64,000 nucleotides of DNA from the NCBI GenBank assembly GCA_904066235.2, contig CAJFCV020000003.1, forward strand, positions 6,882,001 to 6,946,000. The letters run 5' to 3'. This document shows, one piece after another, positions 47,646-61,579 of the stretch. Position 1 is the stretch's first letter. Every line of letters begins with the position of its first letter. Below the pieces are notes generated by a model. It did not search any database. It had not been told where the DNA came from and worked only from the letters and a program-made list of their open reading frames with translations. This DNA is from Bursaphelenchus xylophilus (lineage: Eukaryota; Nematoda; Chromadorea; Rhabditida; Aphelenchoididae). The position numbers and the translations under genes were made by a program.

Positions 47646-48128
47646 CACCGGTACCATACTATACTTGTTATCCAGATCGAAATTTCAATGGAACCAGGTG
47701 TTTACAGTTTGGGTCGCCACAGCCCCATTGAATAGCAAATATTTCAAAGGGCTTCCGCAGCAGTATGGCCAAGCCGGAATTCGTAGAAAATGAGAAGTCT
47801 GACCTCTTTTATTGATAACTTCAAGTTGAACTCTTCCACTGAAAGCGTAAAATATTATTTGAAGCAATATTATTTTACGCTTGTTGTTTGTTCAAATATA
47901 CAAGTGCTTGATTATACATTCTAGATCGTCTTGCTTAGTTATTCTATTTACCCATAATTAGTGTATGACGATATATCACAAGATTGCCGCAAAAGGTTAC
48001 AGCTGATATTGGGGGATTAACAATACAATATGTAATACAAACTAAGGCCTTAAAATACAAACGTGATGGCAAGGATTACATGGTTAGAATGTAAGGCGTA
48101 TAAGATATAAGAATATAAAGACCGACTT

Positions 48129-51100
48129 TCAGAAACATTCGTTGAGACGATACCACTTCTCGAATGTTGTTGCACTGCTTAGGCTTTTCAGGGGTACGGA
48201 AATGTCACACATCTTGAAGTTATCCTTCAAAAGATAACTGCTAAACCAGACAGAGACATCAACAACGTAATCGGTTACATAGTTGAGGTCGTGGGAATGT
48301 AAAGAGTAAGTTAATTCGGAGTTGTACGTAGGATTGGTGGACTTCTGAACGACGGCGGTCTTCCTCTTTTCTCCTTTCTCGGACGATCTTCTCAAATATG
48401 TCTTCACATAAGTATCAGGCTCCGTTAATTTGTTTACAGGTGGGATATTTCTTGCATGTCCAACAAAGATCCGAAGTTTTTTATCCGAAGAATCCAAACA
48501 AATCCTGACGAATACTTCTGGATGCGAAGAACTGACAGAATCATCGTTCCGTTGACGATGCTGTTCTGGAGTCTCGTCACGGTAGATCGTATGGAAGAAT
48601 GTGTAGACAAGATCACACTAAAATATAATTACTCATAAGGGGCTTATTTACATGCGAAATTTCCTTCGGGAAATCGAATAACATCTGGACAAACTGTTGG
48701 ATTTCGATCTGCCTTTGGGCCGCGACAGAATGAACATTCCTCCGACCCATTAAGATCCCTCTTCCAAGTGACGGAAAGCCAATTCGAGAGAATTTACAAC
48801 GAAGTTTGAGTTGCAGCTCATTAAACTCGTCGTAGGTTCGGTAAACTACATTCTGCACAGCCACATTCTCTCGTTTAATCAGGCATTTGTACATCTAAAC
48901 CATAATCTCTTCATTCATTCGATATTTAAGTAAGGAAGTATAAGTCGTAAAGACATACGTAAACTTTTTCCGGAGTCTTCCATTTCTCGTACGAGCTGAT
49001 CACAATCCGCGAGATACGACCTTCTTGTTGCATACTGTAAATAATGTCAGAAACAAAGTACTCGCCTACCTATAAGTCCCTGAGATAAAGGACATTTGAT
49101 TGACATCTGTGATTCCTCCAAAGGCCGCAGAAAATGACGGATTCTGCTTTAATTGGGCCAAAGTATGAGCAAAGAAATTGAGGCGAGGAAACACACTGGT
49201 TAAAGTGTCTTGGATCATCCGAGTAAAGGTGATGGTAGCATCGACATCATTGAGGTGTAAGAACAAGTTGTTCTCAACAAATTGTTGCGCCGAAGTGTTC
49301 AGCCCAGGGATGTCAGAGCAGCACATCTACAAGATCCTCGAATGATAAAGACAACTTACGAATCTCATAGTATTCAGGAGTAAAGAAGAATGTTTCCTGA
49401 TCAAATTGAAGGCTTGACAACACTCGTCGATAAAGTCCTGGAAGTGCTGAGTGGACACCAGCTTCCCTTGGTTGATCACATAAACCATTTCTGGAGTCAG
49501 AATGAACGGTACGCGATCCCTTTTAATGCTCCCAGCCATTTGCCAGTCTCCCATATATTTGCCAAAGTCAATATGGAATACGTGGCCATTGGTTGTGATC
49601 AAGATGTTATCATTATGTCGATCTCCGATACCCAGAAGATATGTCGCCAGACACCAAGCAGCGCATGATCTTCGAAAGTTCTCCAAAGCGCATCGATATT
49701 TGAATTCAGAGGGGTTATGAGTCTGAAGCCAGGTGTTGATGACGTCATCCTTGAAGACACCGGTTGCCCCAGCAGATACCTGGATCTCTCTTAAGGTGCG
49801 GCAACTGGGGACCAACTCAATGAAGCCTTTCTGAGGCCCCATGGGGAGACATCTGAAGAGGATTAAACGAAGATCCAATCCATTCCGATGCCATATATCA
49901 TCCATGATCCCCACCAGTTGAAGGACGATCGAATCTTGCCTCAGGTCATCACCTGCTTTGAAGATTACACTGTAATCGATGGTCTCTCCTTTGAAAACAA
50001 GTCGTAGCGGCTTTGTTAACGAGTTGAAGTATCCGCAGTTCTCCACATTAATTGAAAGGCATCTAAATGCCGGATTCAATGGTATCCTCAACCTCGAAAT
50101 TTCCATTTCAGCTTCAATTACTCTCAATTCTTGTTTCAACACAGTTTCCATAGACGGTTCTGGGACAGCTTTTATATGTTCGTTAAGTTTTTCGATCATT
50201 TTCAAGAAGATATTTTGTTGTTTTATGTCCTCAGCAAACTCAGGAATCCCCAGAGAGCAAAGTTTCCCTTGAAGAAGTTGACAACGGGCTTTGAATCCAT
50301 AATTTGTTACAGTATCAATCCTCTGTTGGAGTTGCCTGAAAAAGGAAAATATAAATTCCAGATGTCATCCTTACCAATAGAATTCGAAAGCGAATGTTCG
50401 ATCAAGAACACATCTTTCCAACAAAAACTTGGCCAATTCAGAATCTTCGTAGGTTTCGAACCGAAGAGCCTCCACAAATTGAGGTGTAAATCCAAAAATA
50501 AAAGCGGGAGAAGCTTTCCGAATCCACGCAATGGCTTTAGATCGTACTTTTTGGTCAGGGAAACTAAAACGATCAATTAGTAAAAGTATTAATTTAATAG
50601 ATATTGCTCATAAAAGTATTAATTCATTAGATACTACAGTAATCTTACTACGGTAAGAGGAGTTCAACCGCAACTTCTGGAGGGAGATCAGTCCAATCGT
50701 CAAGGAGAGCATAGATGTGTCCAACACTTATTGAATCCCATGAGAAACAAGCGTGTAGAATCAAAGGTAATGCTCGAGGGAGTCCCCTCAAATAACATCT
50801 TTTAGACCAGAGGAATTCCTTCTCATCTTTGCTAATCATGTGGAAGGTGCTGTTCTCTACCGTATTATGAGCAAACTCTTGATCAGCCTTATTCATTGTG
50901 TTGAAGTCCTGCCATTGGCTGCAATTGTCATATAATAAGCTACTGTACCATAAATATAAAAAGTAAGGCCGCCGTTTATAATTCCTACAATTTGTTATAA
51001 ACGATCGTATTGGGGAATCTGATATCATATTCGTATTCCAAGAAGGTCACTCTCAAAACTGCATCTTCTGGGCATCGGATAAGACTTTGAGGACCCCATG

Positions 51101-53248
51101 GCTGCAGAATGTTATTCGTCAAACGATTCAGCCCGAGTAACACAGTTCCAGTGACAATCGATCTGAAAATAGTGAACAATTAATAATAAATAAACATGCT
51201 TACCCATTCCTGTTAAAAACAGGGATTGATCCGGAAGCCAAATAATCTTGAGAAGGCGTTGCAGAATTGGTTTGGAGTTCGGGTTTCAGCTCGCCGATCA
51301 CAACAAAAGAAGCATGAACTTCTCTCGGAAATTTGGAAATAGGACACTCAATATGGATCTAAAGAAATAACCAATTACGACCAACTTACCATATCGCTGA
51401 ATACAATCGTATTATCACTGATATCGACCGCAACTCGACCGGTCGTTTTCTGAACTCCGAGACCATTAACTCCATGAATAACCTCTACCTCAATGAAGAA
51501 TTGATGATATTTTGAAGTCCATGACAAGGGAATGTTATGGAGAGAATCGATTATAAACTCGAAATGGATGTCATTGCACTTCATGACCTCTTTTACTGGA
51601 AAATCCCGGGCTTCTGCATTCGTCTGCAAAAACTTTTAAACCCCAGAAAATAACTTACTGTAATAGAAAAGTCTGTTGGTGCACATTTACAGTAAACTTG
51701 GAAGAATGTAATGAGTTCATTGACTAGACGACTAATAGAATATTGCACTACGTCCGGAGAATTGGACTTTAGGAACAGATCGAGAGCATCGTTAAAGGAA
51801 GAAGATTGCGAGAAATTGGTGTAGGTTTGGATCAATTTGAGAGATTGATGGATATTATGTCGAGCAACTTTATCTAAAATCTGTAAAAAAAGCGGGAAAA
51901 AACTTACCAGTAGGTGCATTTTTACAAATCTCAACATTCCGTTTGAAAGTATTGACAAAAGAATCAAAATGGTCAAAATATATTGGCTTTGAGTCGATGG
52001 TTACAAAGGAAAAAGACGAGCTAAATCATAACAAAAAATTATGGATCAGTGTTTACCTTTTAGGACCGGATAAATTGACATGTTCGAGTGGTACAAGCTC
52101 TAACCTGACATCTCTATCATGAGATAACTCCAGTCCGACAAAAACGAATGTTCCGATCGCTTCATCTAATCCCAATGCCAACTCTACTCCATAAACACAC
52201 AAAGAATAATCGGACAAAGGGATCGTCCCATTGTTTTGATCCATCATATCTTGAGGCAATGTCTTCAGCAACACTTCGGTAAGGATATCTCGAACTGTTG
52301 ACGACGAATCACATGTGAATTCCAGCTTCTCATCGGAGAATTTGCATTTCTTGTTTATATATACAGTAAGTTTAATGCATTCGGCCATCGTTGTGGAATA
52401 ATCCTTGACTGGAGCCAGAAAAGAGAATGTCGTGTTAATACGGAGATTGTTGATAAATTGTTCCAAGGATAAGCACTGAAAGGAGAAAAACGTAATTATT
52501 CAAACCATGGAATAACAACGGTGTGATATAAATAATAACTTACATCTTTGTAAAACTCGTGAACCGGCTCCTTGACATATTCTAAATCGTGCAGACTTGC
52601 TGGTCGTTTTGTTCTATCTATTCTCTTCTTTTCCGTCCTAACCGACTTCCCACGTTCTTCTGTATTTTGGTTTTCATTAACGACGTCTTCAACAACACCT
52701 TGGCTTGTTGACGGAATTTCGGATAATGCTCTCTGCTCGCGGATGTACAATGGGTCGAGTTCGTTGATACTTTCTATATTATAATTCTCCTTCATCCGGA
52801 ACGGCACGGTCACTCCATTGTTGTTACAATTAGAAAACATATCCGAGTTTTCTTTCACTTCTAAAATTAAAGTACAAAGAAAAATCACCTACCAAAAAAA
52901 TTAACTGGCCGTAAATTAGGTGTGCTTCGAGGAATAGTGGGAGCCGAAGCAGAGTGGGTTAAACCAAAACTGTACGGTCGGAAAAAAGACCTAAATTAGT
53001 GTTTGATTTCAATTAAATTAAGCGACATACGGTTGTGATGGATAATATGGAAGATTGCACAGATCTTGGATTTTGCTTATCGTCAGTCGCCGTTGGACAA
53101 TCACGGGATCCTCTATGTCAATAAGGTCTCTCTCTTCCTGGTTTCCATTACTCTCCCCGTTGCAATGTGATCTAAAAAAGGTTTTATTACAGTCGAAAAC
53201 TCACTTGTTCAAATCCAATATGAACTCTAGATCCGACCCTTTCGCCAT
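48129..53248 (-). CDS. piki-1: Class II phosphatidylinositol 3-kinase (PIKI-1/PIK3C2)
   Basis: The first exon starts MAKGSDLEFILDLN at 53248 and joins DIEDPVIVQRRLTI. Domain order on the minus strand: Ras-binding-like domain (52466-52053; SDEKLEFTCDSSSTV), C2 domain (about 51650-51050; LSWTSKYHQFFIEVEV, LGLNRLTNNILQPWG), helical domain (about 51030-50650), lipid kinase (50300-49050; FKAGDDLRQDSIVLQL, LGIGDRHNDNILIT, GHVFHIDFGKYMGDW), PX domain (48894-48550; YRTYDEFNELQLKLRC, RIGFPSLGR) and a C-terminal C2 (48497-48129; LRIFVGHARNIPPVNKL, DTYVKTYL). PX plus C2 after the kinase is the class II signature. The kinase phosphorylates PI and PI4P at position 3 in endocytic and phagocytic traffic. 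The exon joins were not all closed by me. Confidence 0.94.
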
Positions 53249-53709
53249 CCACCTCTTCTCTCTTACAAAACTCGCATCATTCACTCACATACGAATCTGT
53301 GTTAGTCATTTTTATATTCCGGAAAAAAGATCTTTATCTGGGGAGAGAGTTGTCCCAGTGTCAAGTTTTTCCCTTAATAAACGCGTCAGACTGACACATT
53401 TATTTTCTCTCCTTTTGTATGGATCTCTCGCACGTGAGCGTTCACAACGTTAGAGCACATTTTTCACCCGCGATTGCGCTGATTTTTATCTCGGAATAAA
53501 ATTCTTTGAAAAGGGAGGAGTTGATCTCCAATATTTTGTTTCACGTGTTGTGAATCACATCGGTTCTCGAGATTAATGAGGATTAATTGCTCAAATCTCG
53601 TTGCTTTTGTTAGCGGATCGTTTTTTTATTACCACAAGTTATTTTACAATCGTTTTTATCAATTGTAATTTTAATTGTTGACTTATTTCAGAAAAGTGAA
53701 GTATATGGA
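53249..53709. promoter_or_regulatory. Divergent promoter of piki-1 and sli-1
   Basis: Short spacer between divergent start codons with no gene of its own. A TTATTTCAG acceptor at about 53683-53691, 19 bp before the sli-1 ATG, may be a trans-splice site. Confidence 0.45.
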
Positions 53710-55497
53710 ATGAGCAACTTGGCTTCTTCACTTCTAAATCGGTTACAGAACATTGTAGCCATTTCTCAACCCAGCAATCATGACTCATCCAGCAATCCAG
53801 GGTTATTGTTATCAACGCCGGAGGTATTTTAACCTTGAAATGATTGGAGTTTTTATTTTAGGACACGAAAAAGGTGGAAAAGCTGATGCGTTTGATGAAT
53901 TCAGTTCTCAAACTATGTAGCGACAAAAAGTTGGGCCTAAAGAATTCACCGCCATTCATTTGCGACATTCTTCCCGAGATTAGGGAGCAAATGGTTAAAG
54001 TATTGATCGAGGATCCAAATGCCATCAAATCGAATCTCTACTTCAAAGTATTTGTTACAAACATCACTTCAAAGTGTAAAGAAGTAGGGCAATATTTACA
54101 TTCTTTACTTTTAGTTTTTTTTTGTTACCCAAGAGTAAATTAATATTTTAGACTAGGGATTTGTTCAAAGAGGCTGGAGACAAGATGTATGATGAAACCT
54201 CCCAAGGAAGGACAAGGCTGACTCGGAAGACTTTGGTATTCTCGCATATGGCACATGAACTAAGAGCGCAATTTGAAGATGGGAGGTTCATCGGCAACTC
54301 ATTTAGATTAACAAAACAGCCAGCTGATCAATTCTGGAGAACACATTTTGGATTCAGAACTATTGTGCCATGGGAAGAATTCAGATTAGCCATCATGGAG
54401 TTGAATGGATTCACAAACGAGTACCCGATGTATGCCTTGAAAGATACTATTGACCTGACCAGGAATGATCATATCACAAATTTTGAGTTCGACATATTTA
54501 CACGGTTAGTATACTTTTTTCATATTTTCTTTTTGTTCATTAAATATATATGGGTTGATTTTTTAGATTGTTTCATCCATGGGATACCCTTCTGATAAAC
54601 TGGCACACTTTGACAGTTCTCCATCCCGGATATATGGCTTACATGACCTATGAAGAAGTGAAGAAACGACTCACTCCACACTTAAATCGACCTGGAAGTT
54701 TTGTTTTCCGAATGAGTTGTACTCGCCTTGGGGAATGGGCCATTGGATATGTAGCATGCGATGGGAAGATCTATCAGACGATCCCTCAGAATAAACCCAT
54801 TATTCAAGCACTAATCGAGGGAACACGCGGAAAGTAGTAAGTTATCATTTTTTGGCTACCCTTCATTTGGGGCAGATCGAAAAATAAAAAAAATCTTTTT
54901 TGGCCAGATTTTTTTGACGCCTTACAATCACATTCAGGACTTTGGCTAGCAATGAAAGTCTATGTTTTTATTATTTTTTTTTTTTTTTTGAAATGAAGTT
55001 TTCATGACGATTCTAAATATATTTTTCAGTTATTTGTTCCCCGATGGATGCAATAAGAATGTAGATCTACAAAAAGCCCTACCAGTAAATTCAGACAAGA
55101 TGGTAAAGGTGACTTCAGAACAGTTTGAACTCTATTCTGAGATTGGATCGACCTTTGAAATCTGTAAAATTTGTGATGAGAGGAATAAGAATGTAAAGTT
55201 AGAACCTTGTGGACACTTAATGTGCTTGCCATGTTTGAATTCCTGGGTGGTACGTTATCTCTTTTTTTTTACTATTCGGTTTAGGAAAGTGCTGACAATG
55301 GAAAGACCTGTCCTTTCTGCCGATCGGAGATTCGAGGGACTGAGAATATTGTAATTGAGTCTTATCGGCCTTCGAAAATGGAGAAGAGGGTTCAGGATAC
55401 CTCTGATCTTATTCGATTCAGCTCCCCTCCTCGGGAAGTTGCTCCAAATGTTCGAGAAGAGAGTAATCTCGTCAATGTAGACTTCTCCCATTCATGA
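53710..55497 (+). CDS. sli-1: Cbl-family E3 ubiquitin ligase SLI-1
   Basis: Start [16 protein letters not shown], stop TGA 55495-55497. The tyrosine-kinase-binding module is present: four-helix part ([35 protein letters not shown]), EF-hand-like part ([12 protein letters not shown]), SH2-like part ([52 protein letters not shown]). Linker and RING follow: [31 protein letters not shown], then [11 protein letters not shown] across an intron. Cbl proteins ubiquitinate activated receptor tyrosine kinases; SLI-1 inhibits LET-23 signalling. After the RING there are only about 45 residues, with no proline-rich or UBA region. Confidence 0.95.
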
Positions 55498-55906
55498 TTT
55501 ATATCAAACTCCTGCCATTCGTAGTTATTGGGTAAATGGAAAAACGGGTAATGCCTCTAATATTTATTACTGAAACAATTTTTTTCAGCTTCACATTACT
55601 TAATACCAAGATTTTTTTTAGATTGTTATTAGTATTCATGTAATCTTATTAGCTTATATTGTTATGGCTTATAAACCCAAGGTTTTATTTTGGTCGTAAA
55701 AGCGTTAAGAGGAGGATTATATTGAAGCCGATAAGGGTGTTGCGTTATATTTATCACGGCTTTCAAAAACGCGGAACCATTTGACCTCCTTTGACGAATT
55801 ATCAAATTCTCAAAAAAATGACTCGAAATAACGATGATGTATATTATTCCAACCTCTGATTATATTTTCTTCTTCTTAAGTATAGGTATCATAGGGAAAA
55901 AATAAC
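55498..55906. other. Convergent 3' ends of sli-1 and the minus-strand TWK channel gene
   Basis: AT-rich sequence between two stop codons. No gene is seen; both 3' UTRs lie here. Confidence 0.5.
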
Positions 55907-57644
55907 TTATAACATTTTTGGCTCCGAATCTTTGGAGAATAAACTGGAAACAGCACTTATGAAACTGTTCAGAGATCCCATATTACTGTAGTCGATATAT
56001 CGAATGATGGCAATATCACTTGGAACGTAGGCTCCTCGTTTGATGACCATTCTGGCTTTACTTTGGCCATATTTTTGTTGAAGGACCTGCGCGTATTTCA
56101 TGAGATCGGAGACATGTACCATCTTGCCGCCCACATTAACCAAAGCAAATCGGGCATCTTTGATGGCGCGGCCAAAGTAATGGATCTTTCGGATGTATTG
56201 GAGACCCGCCAGATCGATACACATGGTGCTGGAGGAGTAAATATTGCATTGTTACTACACTTACGTGATGGCCAACCCGACAATGATATAAAACAAATCA
56301 AACATAAAAAACTCCTGCTTCAAAGGTACAATATCTCCGAATCCAACGGTAGTCATCGTGATAAAAGAGAAATAGAATCCTTCAAAGAAACTCCATTTCT
56401 CCCATCTCGCTAATAATATAGCCCCGACCATCATATAACCGAGTAAAATTGTGGCAATCAGCATTATTGGGATAGTAATGTAATGTTCAAGACCCAGCTG
56501 TTAATATTACCGTTAAATTTTATTCCGATTACCTGTGCCAATTCTTTCTTTTCTTCGTCTTCAACTTCTGATTGCATGCGGTAATCATTCTTTTTTCGTT
56601 TGTCTGTATATAATGTATACAACCAGATTATATTCTCTGATAGAAACTTTCCAATATCAGCTACTGTAATCAAAATCAAAGGTACTCCGAACAGGGCATA
56701 GAATATGCAAATTAATCTTCCATGGGTTGTGACTGGAGCTTGGTTTCCATATCCAATTGTTGTTAACAAAGTTGTTGTAAAAAAGATGGCAGTAGTAACG
56801 GTCCAACTGTTCTCTACAGCACTCTTATTACGTAGATGGACACCTGTTATAAAGTGGGTATCAAAAGCATCGAACAGAATTCTGGTACTCTCATCAATGT
56901 AAGTTAAGGCCAGGGCTTCGACTTCCCCTGGAAGCAGGAATACGTTTAAAAAAAGTTGTTCTTATTCACAAAGCATCACGCTTTACAAGAAAAAACATCT
57001 TGTTAGAAATCATACCCTTAGAAAGATTCCTTGTTTTCATCTCGTTCCAGAGGAAATGTAGCATCTCCTCCTTCTGTTTGTTAATCAGAAACAAGTTCTC
57101 TCGACGAATATTAACTTCATTTGGACTCTCCACCACATAAAATATCATCGCTCCACCAACAATGTACACACAGGAGATGAGAATGAGACCCACGTGGGGC
57201 AGGATGATTCTCGCGTACTTCTTCCATAATGACATATCCTTGGCCTCCTGAAGTCCAATCCTCCAATTTAACCGGGATTCCCAGATTTGGGACGAGCGAA
57301 AGAAGGCGGGCCATGTAAACCGAGGGGGATATATTATGTTCAAAAGGAGGAATTGACATTTGAATTCCGACTGACTCTTCCGGGCCGTAGTTATTAAAAA
57401 CATAAGGCGTAAAAACTTGATTAATAAAAGAGATTTTGGACGAAATTTTCAGAGAAAACGCAATTTTTTGAGCGCACGGACCATTGTCTGGAAAGAAGGG
57501 GACCAACAAGCAAAGATAAAATGTAGAACTCACATGATCTTCGGACAACAACTTGTCCAGATCCCAAGGATTCGACCGGTTGATGTCGTTCTCAATGTCG
57601 TCGCCTTCGAACGGACTCAAACTCGAATCAGAATCCCCGTCCAT
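55907..57644 (-). CDS. Two-pore-domain potassium channel (TWK type) 1
   Basis: Start MDGDSDSSLSPFEGDDIEN (exon 57644-57534), then EAKDMSLWKKYARIILPHVG from 57247 in phase 0, and stop TAA 55907-55909. Four membrane spans and two pore loops are clear: pore 1 TTLLTTIGYGNQAP, pore 2 SFITMTTVGFGDIVP, with the K2P signature spacing. M2 is LICIFYALFGVPLILITVAD, then GKFLSE. After M4 comes MCIDLAGLQYIRKIHYFGR, then DARFALVNVGGKMVHVSDL. The C-terminal part is short (ends SKDSEPKML). It forms a leak K+ channel in the plasma membrane. It is head to head with a close paralogue. Confidence 0.92.
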
Positions 57645-59057
57645 TTATGGCGAAAGAGGCGTATCGGATGAATAAAACTTATCTGAGTGCAGCCAAGCAA
57701 GACTACCAAGTCTAACTCGATTTCATCCACAGCGCCCTTACTCGTACTCGATGATAGAAACCAAAAAAACTTTGCGAAATTCAGATGCCTTCTCCGAAAT
57801 AATTGCCACAGCTGGCTTGGAATAGTTTTACAGAGTAAAAAACGAAGGGTCCACAGACTGCGCACGTTTCCATTATTTTAATTTACTCTCGACTTGCAGA
57901 TTTCAACTGGGACTACTTACTTTACATCCATATTTTTAATTAAATTGGTTTAGCGGAGAAAAGGAAATGACCGCCTTGAAGGCTACTGATTGGAAATTTT
58001 TATTTTTCTCAGGTTTTTAAAACCGTTGCTGTTTCAGAAATGTTGAAAAAACATTTGGATTACGGTAGGTCACCTCAAAATGATGACAATTATTATACTG
58101 GGTGCCGGGACTCTGGCCAGAAGGAGATCTATTTTTCCGAAGATCCCCTGCGGCACTTGTTGTCTGAGATCCCCCTGAACTTGCTGACTTTATATAAACA
58201 ATGTTAATGGATTGTTTTCTTTATGTTTTGACCCGAAACGTCAATGAAGAGAAAGGAGGCCCATCAATTTTCCGAACAAGGGCTTACAACAAGCTTATGC
58301 TTGTTCATGCCCGCAGGGCACGAGTTAAGGACGATTGTCGGGGATTGCGCGTTGCTTCATAGTGGCCCCAAAGGCATTTTCCAATTGACCCGTCAGAAGC
58401 CGTGTTGTATGTGGTGAAGAAGCATTTCCTCTTTTGGCACATTGCACTCCGCTTCGTGGACCGTCCGGCTCCAACTCCTCGGGGGCCAATAATAGTCGGG
58501 GCGCCGCAGCGGCCGAAAAGCCCTTCTTATCCGCAACTTCTCACTTCGCCTGTAATCAGGAACTCGCGGTGGTCGAAAATCAGAAAACGGATTGTTGTTT
58601 GTGTACTCGTTATGCCTGCAGGCATACCTCCGGACCCCGCATCCTCAGATAAGCCTGACCAATTTCCGTCTTTCATAAATTTGCCCGGGGGATTTACCAC
58701 CATGTTATACTACCACCACTCTCAACTTGGCGTTTATTTTCTTGGACATTTCTTTGTTCTTTACCACACTCCAGCCACAGAGATGTCAATCAATGCCTAG
58801 GCCTCCAAGAATTCGGGTTTGGTCTCCAGTGTCTTTGTTGATAGATGGCGGCCTCGTTCTTCTCGTACAACCACCTTGCTCGTCTGTTAATTACTGGAGT
58901 CCATTGGGATTTGTGGGAATATATTTCGTTACAAACTTTGTTTTTGATCAGACACCCCGTTTTTGTAGAGACAAGTTTGGAGTTTCTTTTTTCTAGAAAT
59001 GCGAAAATCCTGAGTCCGGCATGAGAAGAGCGGCCGATCCAACCGACCCAGTCAACC
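57645..59057. promoter_or_regulatory. Shared upstream region of the two TWK genes
   Basis: The 1.4 kb lies between divergent starts. Two long overlapping frames at 58402-58800 and 58434-58652 have no family resemblance or splice structure, so I treat them as chance. No repeat is seen. Confidence 0.45.
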
Positions 59058-61202
59058 ATGCCTCGGACGTCGCGGAACCATCAAGTCTACGAGTCTATGG
59101 ATGAAGCCAGCGCCGCAGATCAAGTCCGAGAACCCCTATTACTCAGTCACAATGATGACTTTGCCAGACATCAGTCGATCGAATATTCATCTTCCAATAA
59201 CCATTATGATCCTACCGAAAACGACATCTCAGCAGTCGACCGGGACTCGGATATCGAGCTCGAGAAGTACGAGATGGATGATCGGATCGGGGAGATCCCA
59301 TCTGGATTTACTCGACGTTTTAGGAGAGAAGGCCTTTTCAATCCATCGATCTCAAGATCTCATCGAACCGAATCCTGGGAAACTAATGATCTATTGTCAC
59401 CCAGAATGGGCAGACAAGTAAGGGAATTTCTCGTTACAGTTGACCTTTTAGTCATTCCCGGACGACCTACTCAGTAGCTCGTGCGATTCAAAAGATGAGA
59501 TGGAGGAGGAAGAAATCGAGGAGAAAGGATTCAAGAAGGTAACAAGAAATATGAATTATACTGTTCTTTTCAGTATGCCAAACTGATCCTCCCTCATGTG
59601 GGCCTGGTCCTATTGACTTGTGCTTACACAATAATGGGAGCGGCCATCTTCTTTTGGGTCGAAAATCCAAATGAAAAAGCGACCAAAAGAGATCAACTAG
59701 ACATAATCTTCGAGAAACAGGAGCACTTTGTAGGAGCTGTGTTAGATTTAGTATCCAAAAAAGAGAGTAGTAGGGTAGTTTGGAATGATCTGGCGACACA
59801 GCATCTCCATAATATGAGTGATCATCTCTTCATCGCATACGAAAAGTTCTTTCTGACGGCCAATGAGGTGAAAACGAACAAAACTCATGAGATCTGGACT
59901 TTCTCTAGTGCTGTCTTTTTCGCTGTTACAGTCGTTACAACTATTGGTAAGAGGTTGGCGTCGTAGAGTGACTTTGAATACGTAATTCATCTTCAAATTG
60001 TCAGGCTATGGAAACCCCGTTCCGATCACCCAGACGGGTCGAATAATGTGTGTGGTGTTCTCATTGTTCGGAATCCCCCTTACTCTTGTCACCATCGCTG
60101 ATATGGGTAAATTCTTGTCGGAACAACTTGTCAAGTTGTATGCTCGGTATTTGCGGATCAAATATTGGTTATTGAGACGAGTGGAGCATCAGAAAGAACG
60201 AAGAGAAAAGGTCTGCGATGATTGCCGCGAGCACAGGGGATTAACGCCAGGCTTGAGGATTGTGGAAGAGACGAGGTTTGTCGTGACGTCAAAAGTACTT
60301 AAAATTGTGGCTCAAAAAAATAATCTTGTGTTTCAGGATACCTTCAATGGTTGTGTTTGCTATTTTGGTGATGTATACGGCCCTAGGCGGTGTGTTGATG
60401 TCCCATTTGGAGCCGTGGAATTTCTTTACGTCCTTTTACTGGTCATTCATCACAATGACAACGGTAATCTCTTCTCTCCACGCTCTCCTCCATCATAACA
60501 TCTAATTGGCCCATTCGTTATTCGAATCCATTACAAATTCTAATTTTAGGTCGGCTTCGGTGATTTAATGCCCAAACGAGATCAGCACATGTATTGGATT
60601 CTCCTTTACATCGTTCTAGGTAATCGCTTTTCAAAATTACAACTCTTTGTGTTTGATATTGACTAACATAGTTGGTCTTAAGGTTTGGCAATTACAACCA
60701 TGTGCATTGACCTCGTTGGTATACAATACATTAGGAAGATTCACTATTTCGGACGCAAAATACAGGATGCCAGGTCTGCGTTAGCTGTAGTTGGCGGAAA
60801 GGTAAGTAAATTTAATGAGTTATGTATAAAAAACTATAATAATTCTAATCATTGACATACAACCAATTATAGGTGGTGCTCGTCTCCGAACTGTATGCAA
60901 ATTTGATGCAAAAACGGACAAGGAACAGCGCTCGCGACGCCTTTATCATCGAGAACTTGTACGTCTCCAAGCACATCATCCCTTTTATCCCCTCGGACAT
61001 ACGATGGATCAGATATATTGACCAGAACGAGATGCCTCCCCGTTCTTTGAGCAACTCCATCTCGAGTCTGGAGTTACAATCTTGTCGTTTCTGCCATTCC
61101 CGGTTCAGCATATCACATTCCCAGTCGCAGACGGCCCTTGATCAAACGACTAATCGGCCCACGGAGAATTCGAAAGAACCTCTTAAATCATCTAATTCTT
61201 GA
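59058..61202 (+). CDS. Two-pore-domain potassium channel (TWK type) 2
   Basis: Exons start 59058-59417 (MPRTSRNHQVYESMDEAS), then SFPDDLLSSSCDSK, then YAKLILPHVGLVLLTCAYTI. Pore 1 is VTTIGYGNPVP, split by an intron after TTIG; M2 is FSLFGIPLTLVTIADMGKFL; pore 2 is SFITMTTVGFGDLMP, also split; after M4 GLAITTMCIDLVGIQYIRKI and GGKVVLVSELYANLMQKR. The stop is at 61200-61202 after a Ser/Thr-rich tail. Compared with channel 1, the N-terminus is longer and acidic and the tail longer, but the M1 start (YARIILPHVG / YAKLILPHVG) and M4-tail block match closely, so these are tandem-duplicate paralogues in divergent orientation. Confidence 0.93.
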
Positions 61203-61579
61203 CGACCGTTTTTGGGAGACATTGTGTCACTTTTATTGTTTTTACAATCCTGTTTGAACATGTCAAATAATTGTCATTGTAGGTTGCAAAAAGCCTTCCC
61301 AAAAATATTTTTTTTTGGAAAATGAAGTATCATTTGAAAGGTATATTGTAGCATGACACATGACTTTATGCAATAATTTAAGTCCATTCCGACAAAATTA
61401 GACGCGGATGCTTCCAAATTCGGTCGTCCGTCTTGTTGTTATTATTTCCGAGATAAACATTGAATTTTATTTTCAATTTATGGTGCCATTAACACAAACA
61501 AAAGCCCGGCAAAAGTTAAACAAATCCCCGGAGGGCATATTGGCCTTTCCGGCTTCTCTCTGGCCTCGGCCAGAAGTTC
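61203..61579. other. Intergenic between TWK 2 and the HECW gene
   Basis: AT-rich, no gene seen. The 5' end of the HECW gene is not certain and could start within this stretch. Confidence 0.4.

Noticed and set aside
58402..59000. Frames of about 130 and 90 residues between the two TWK genes
   Set aside because: No family resemblance, no start context and no introns.
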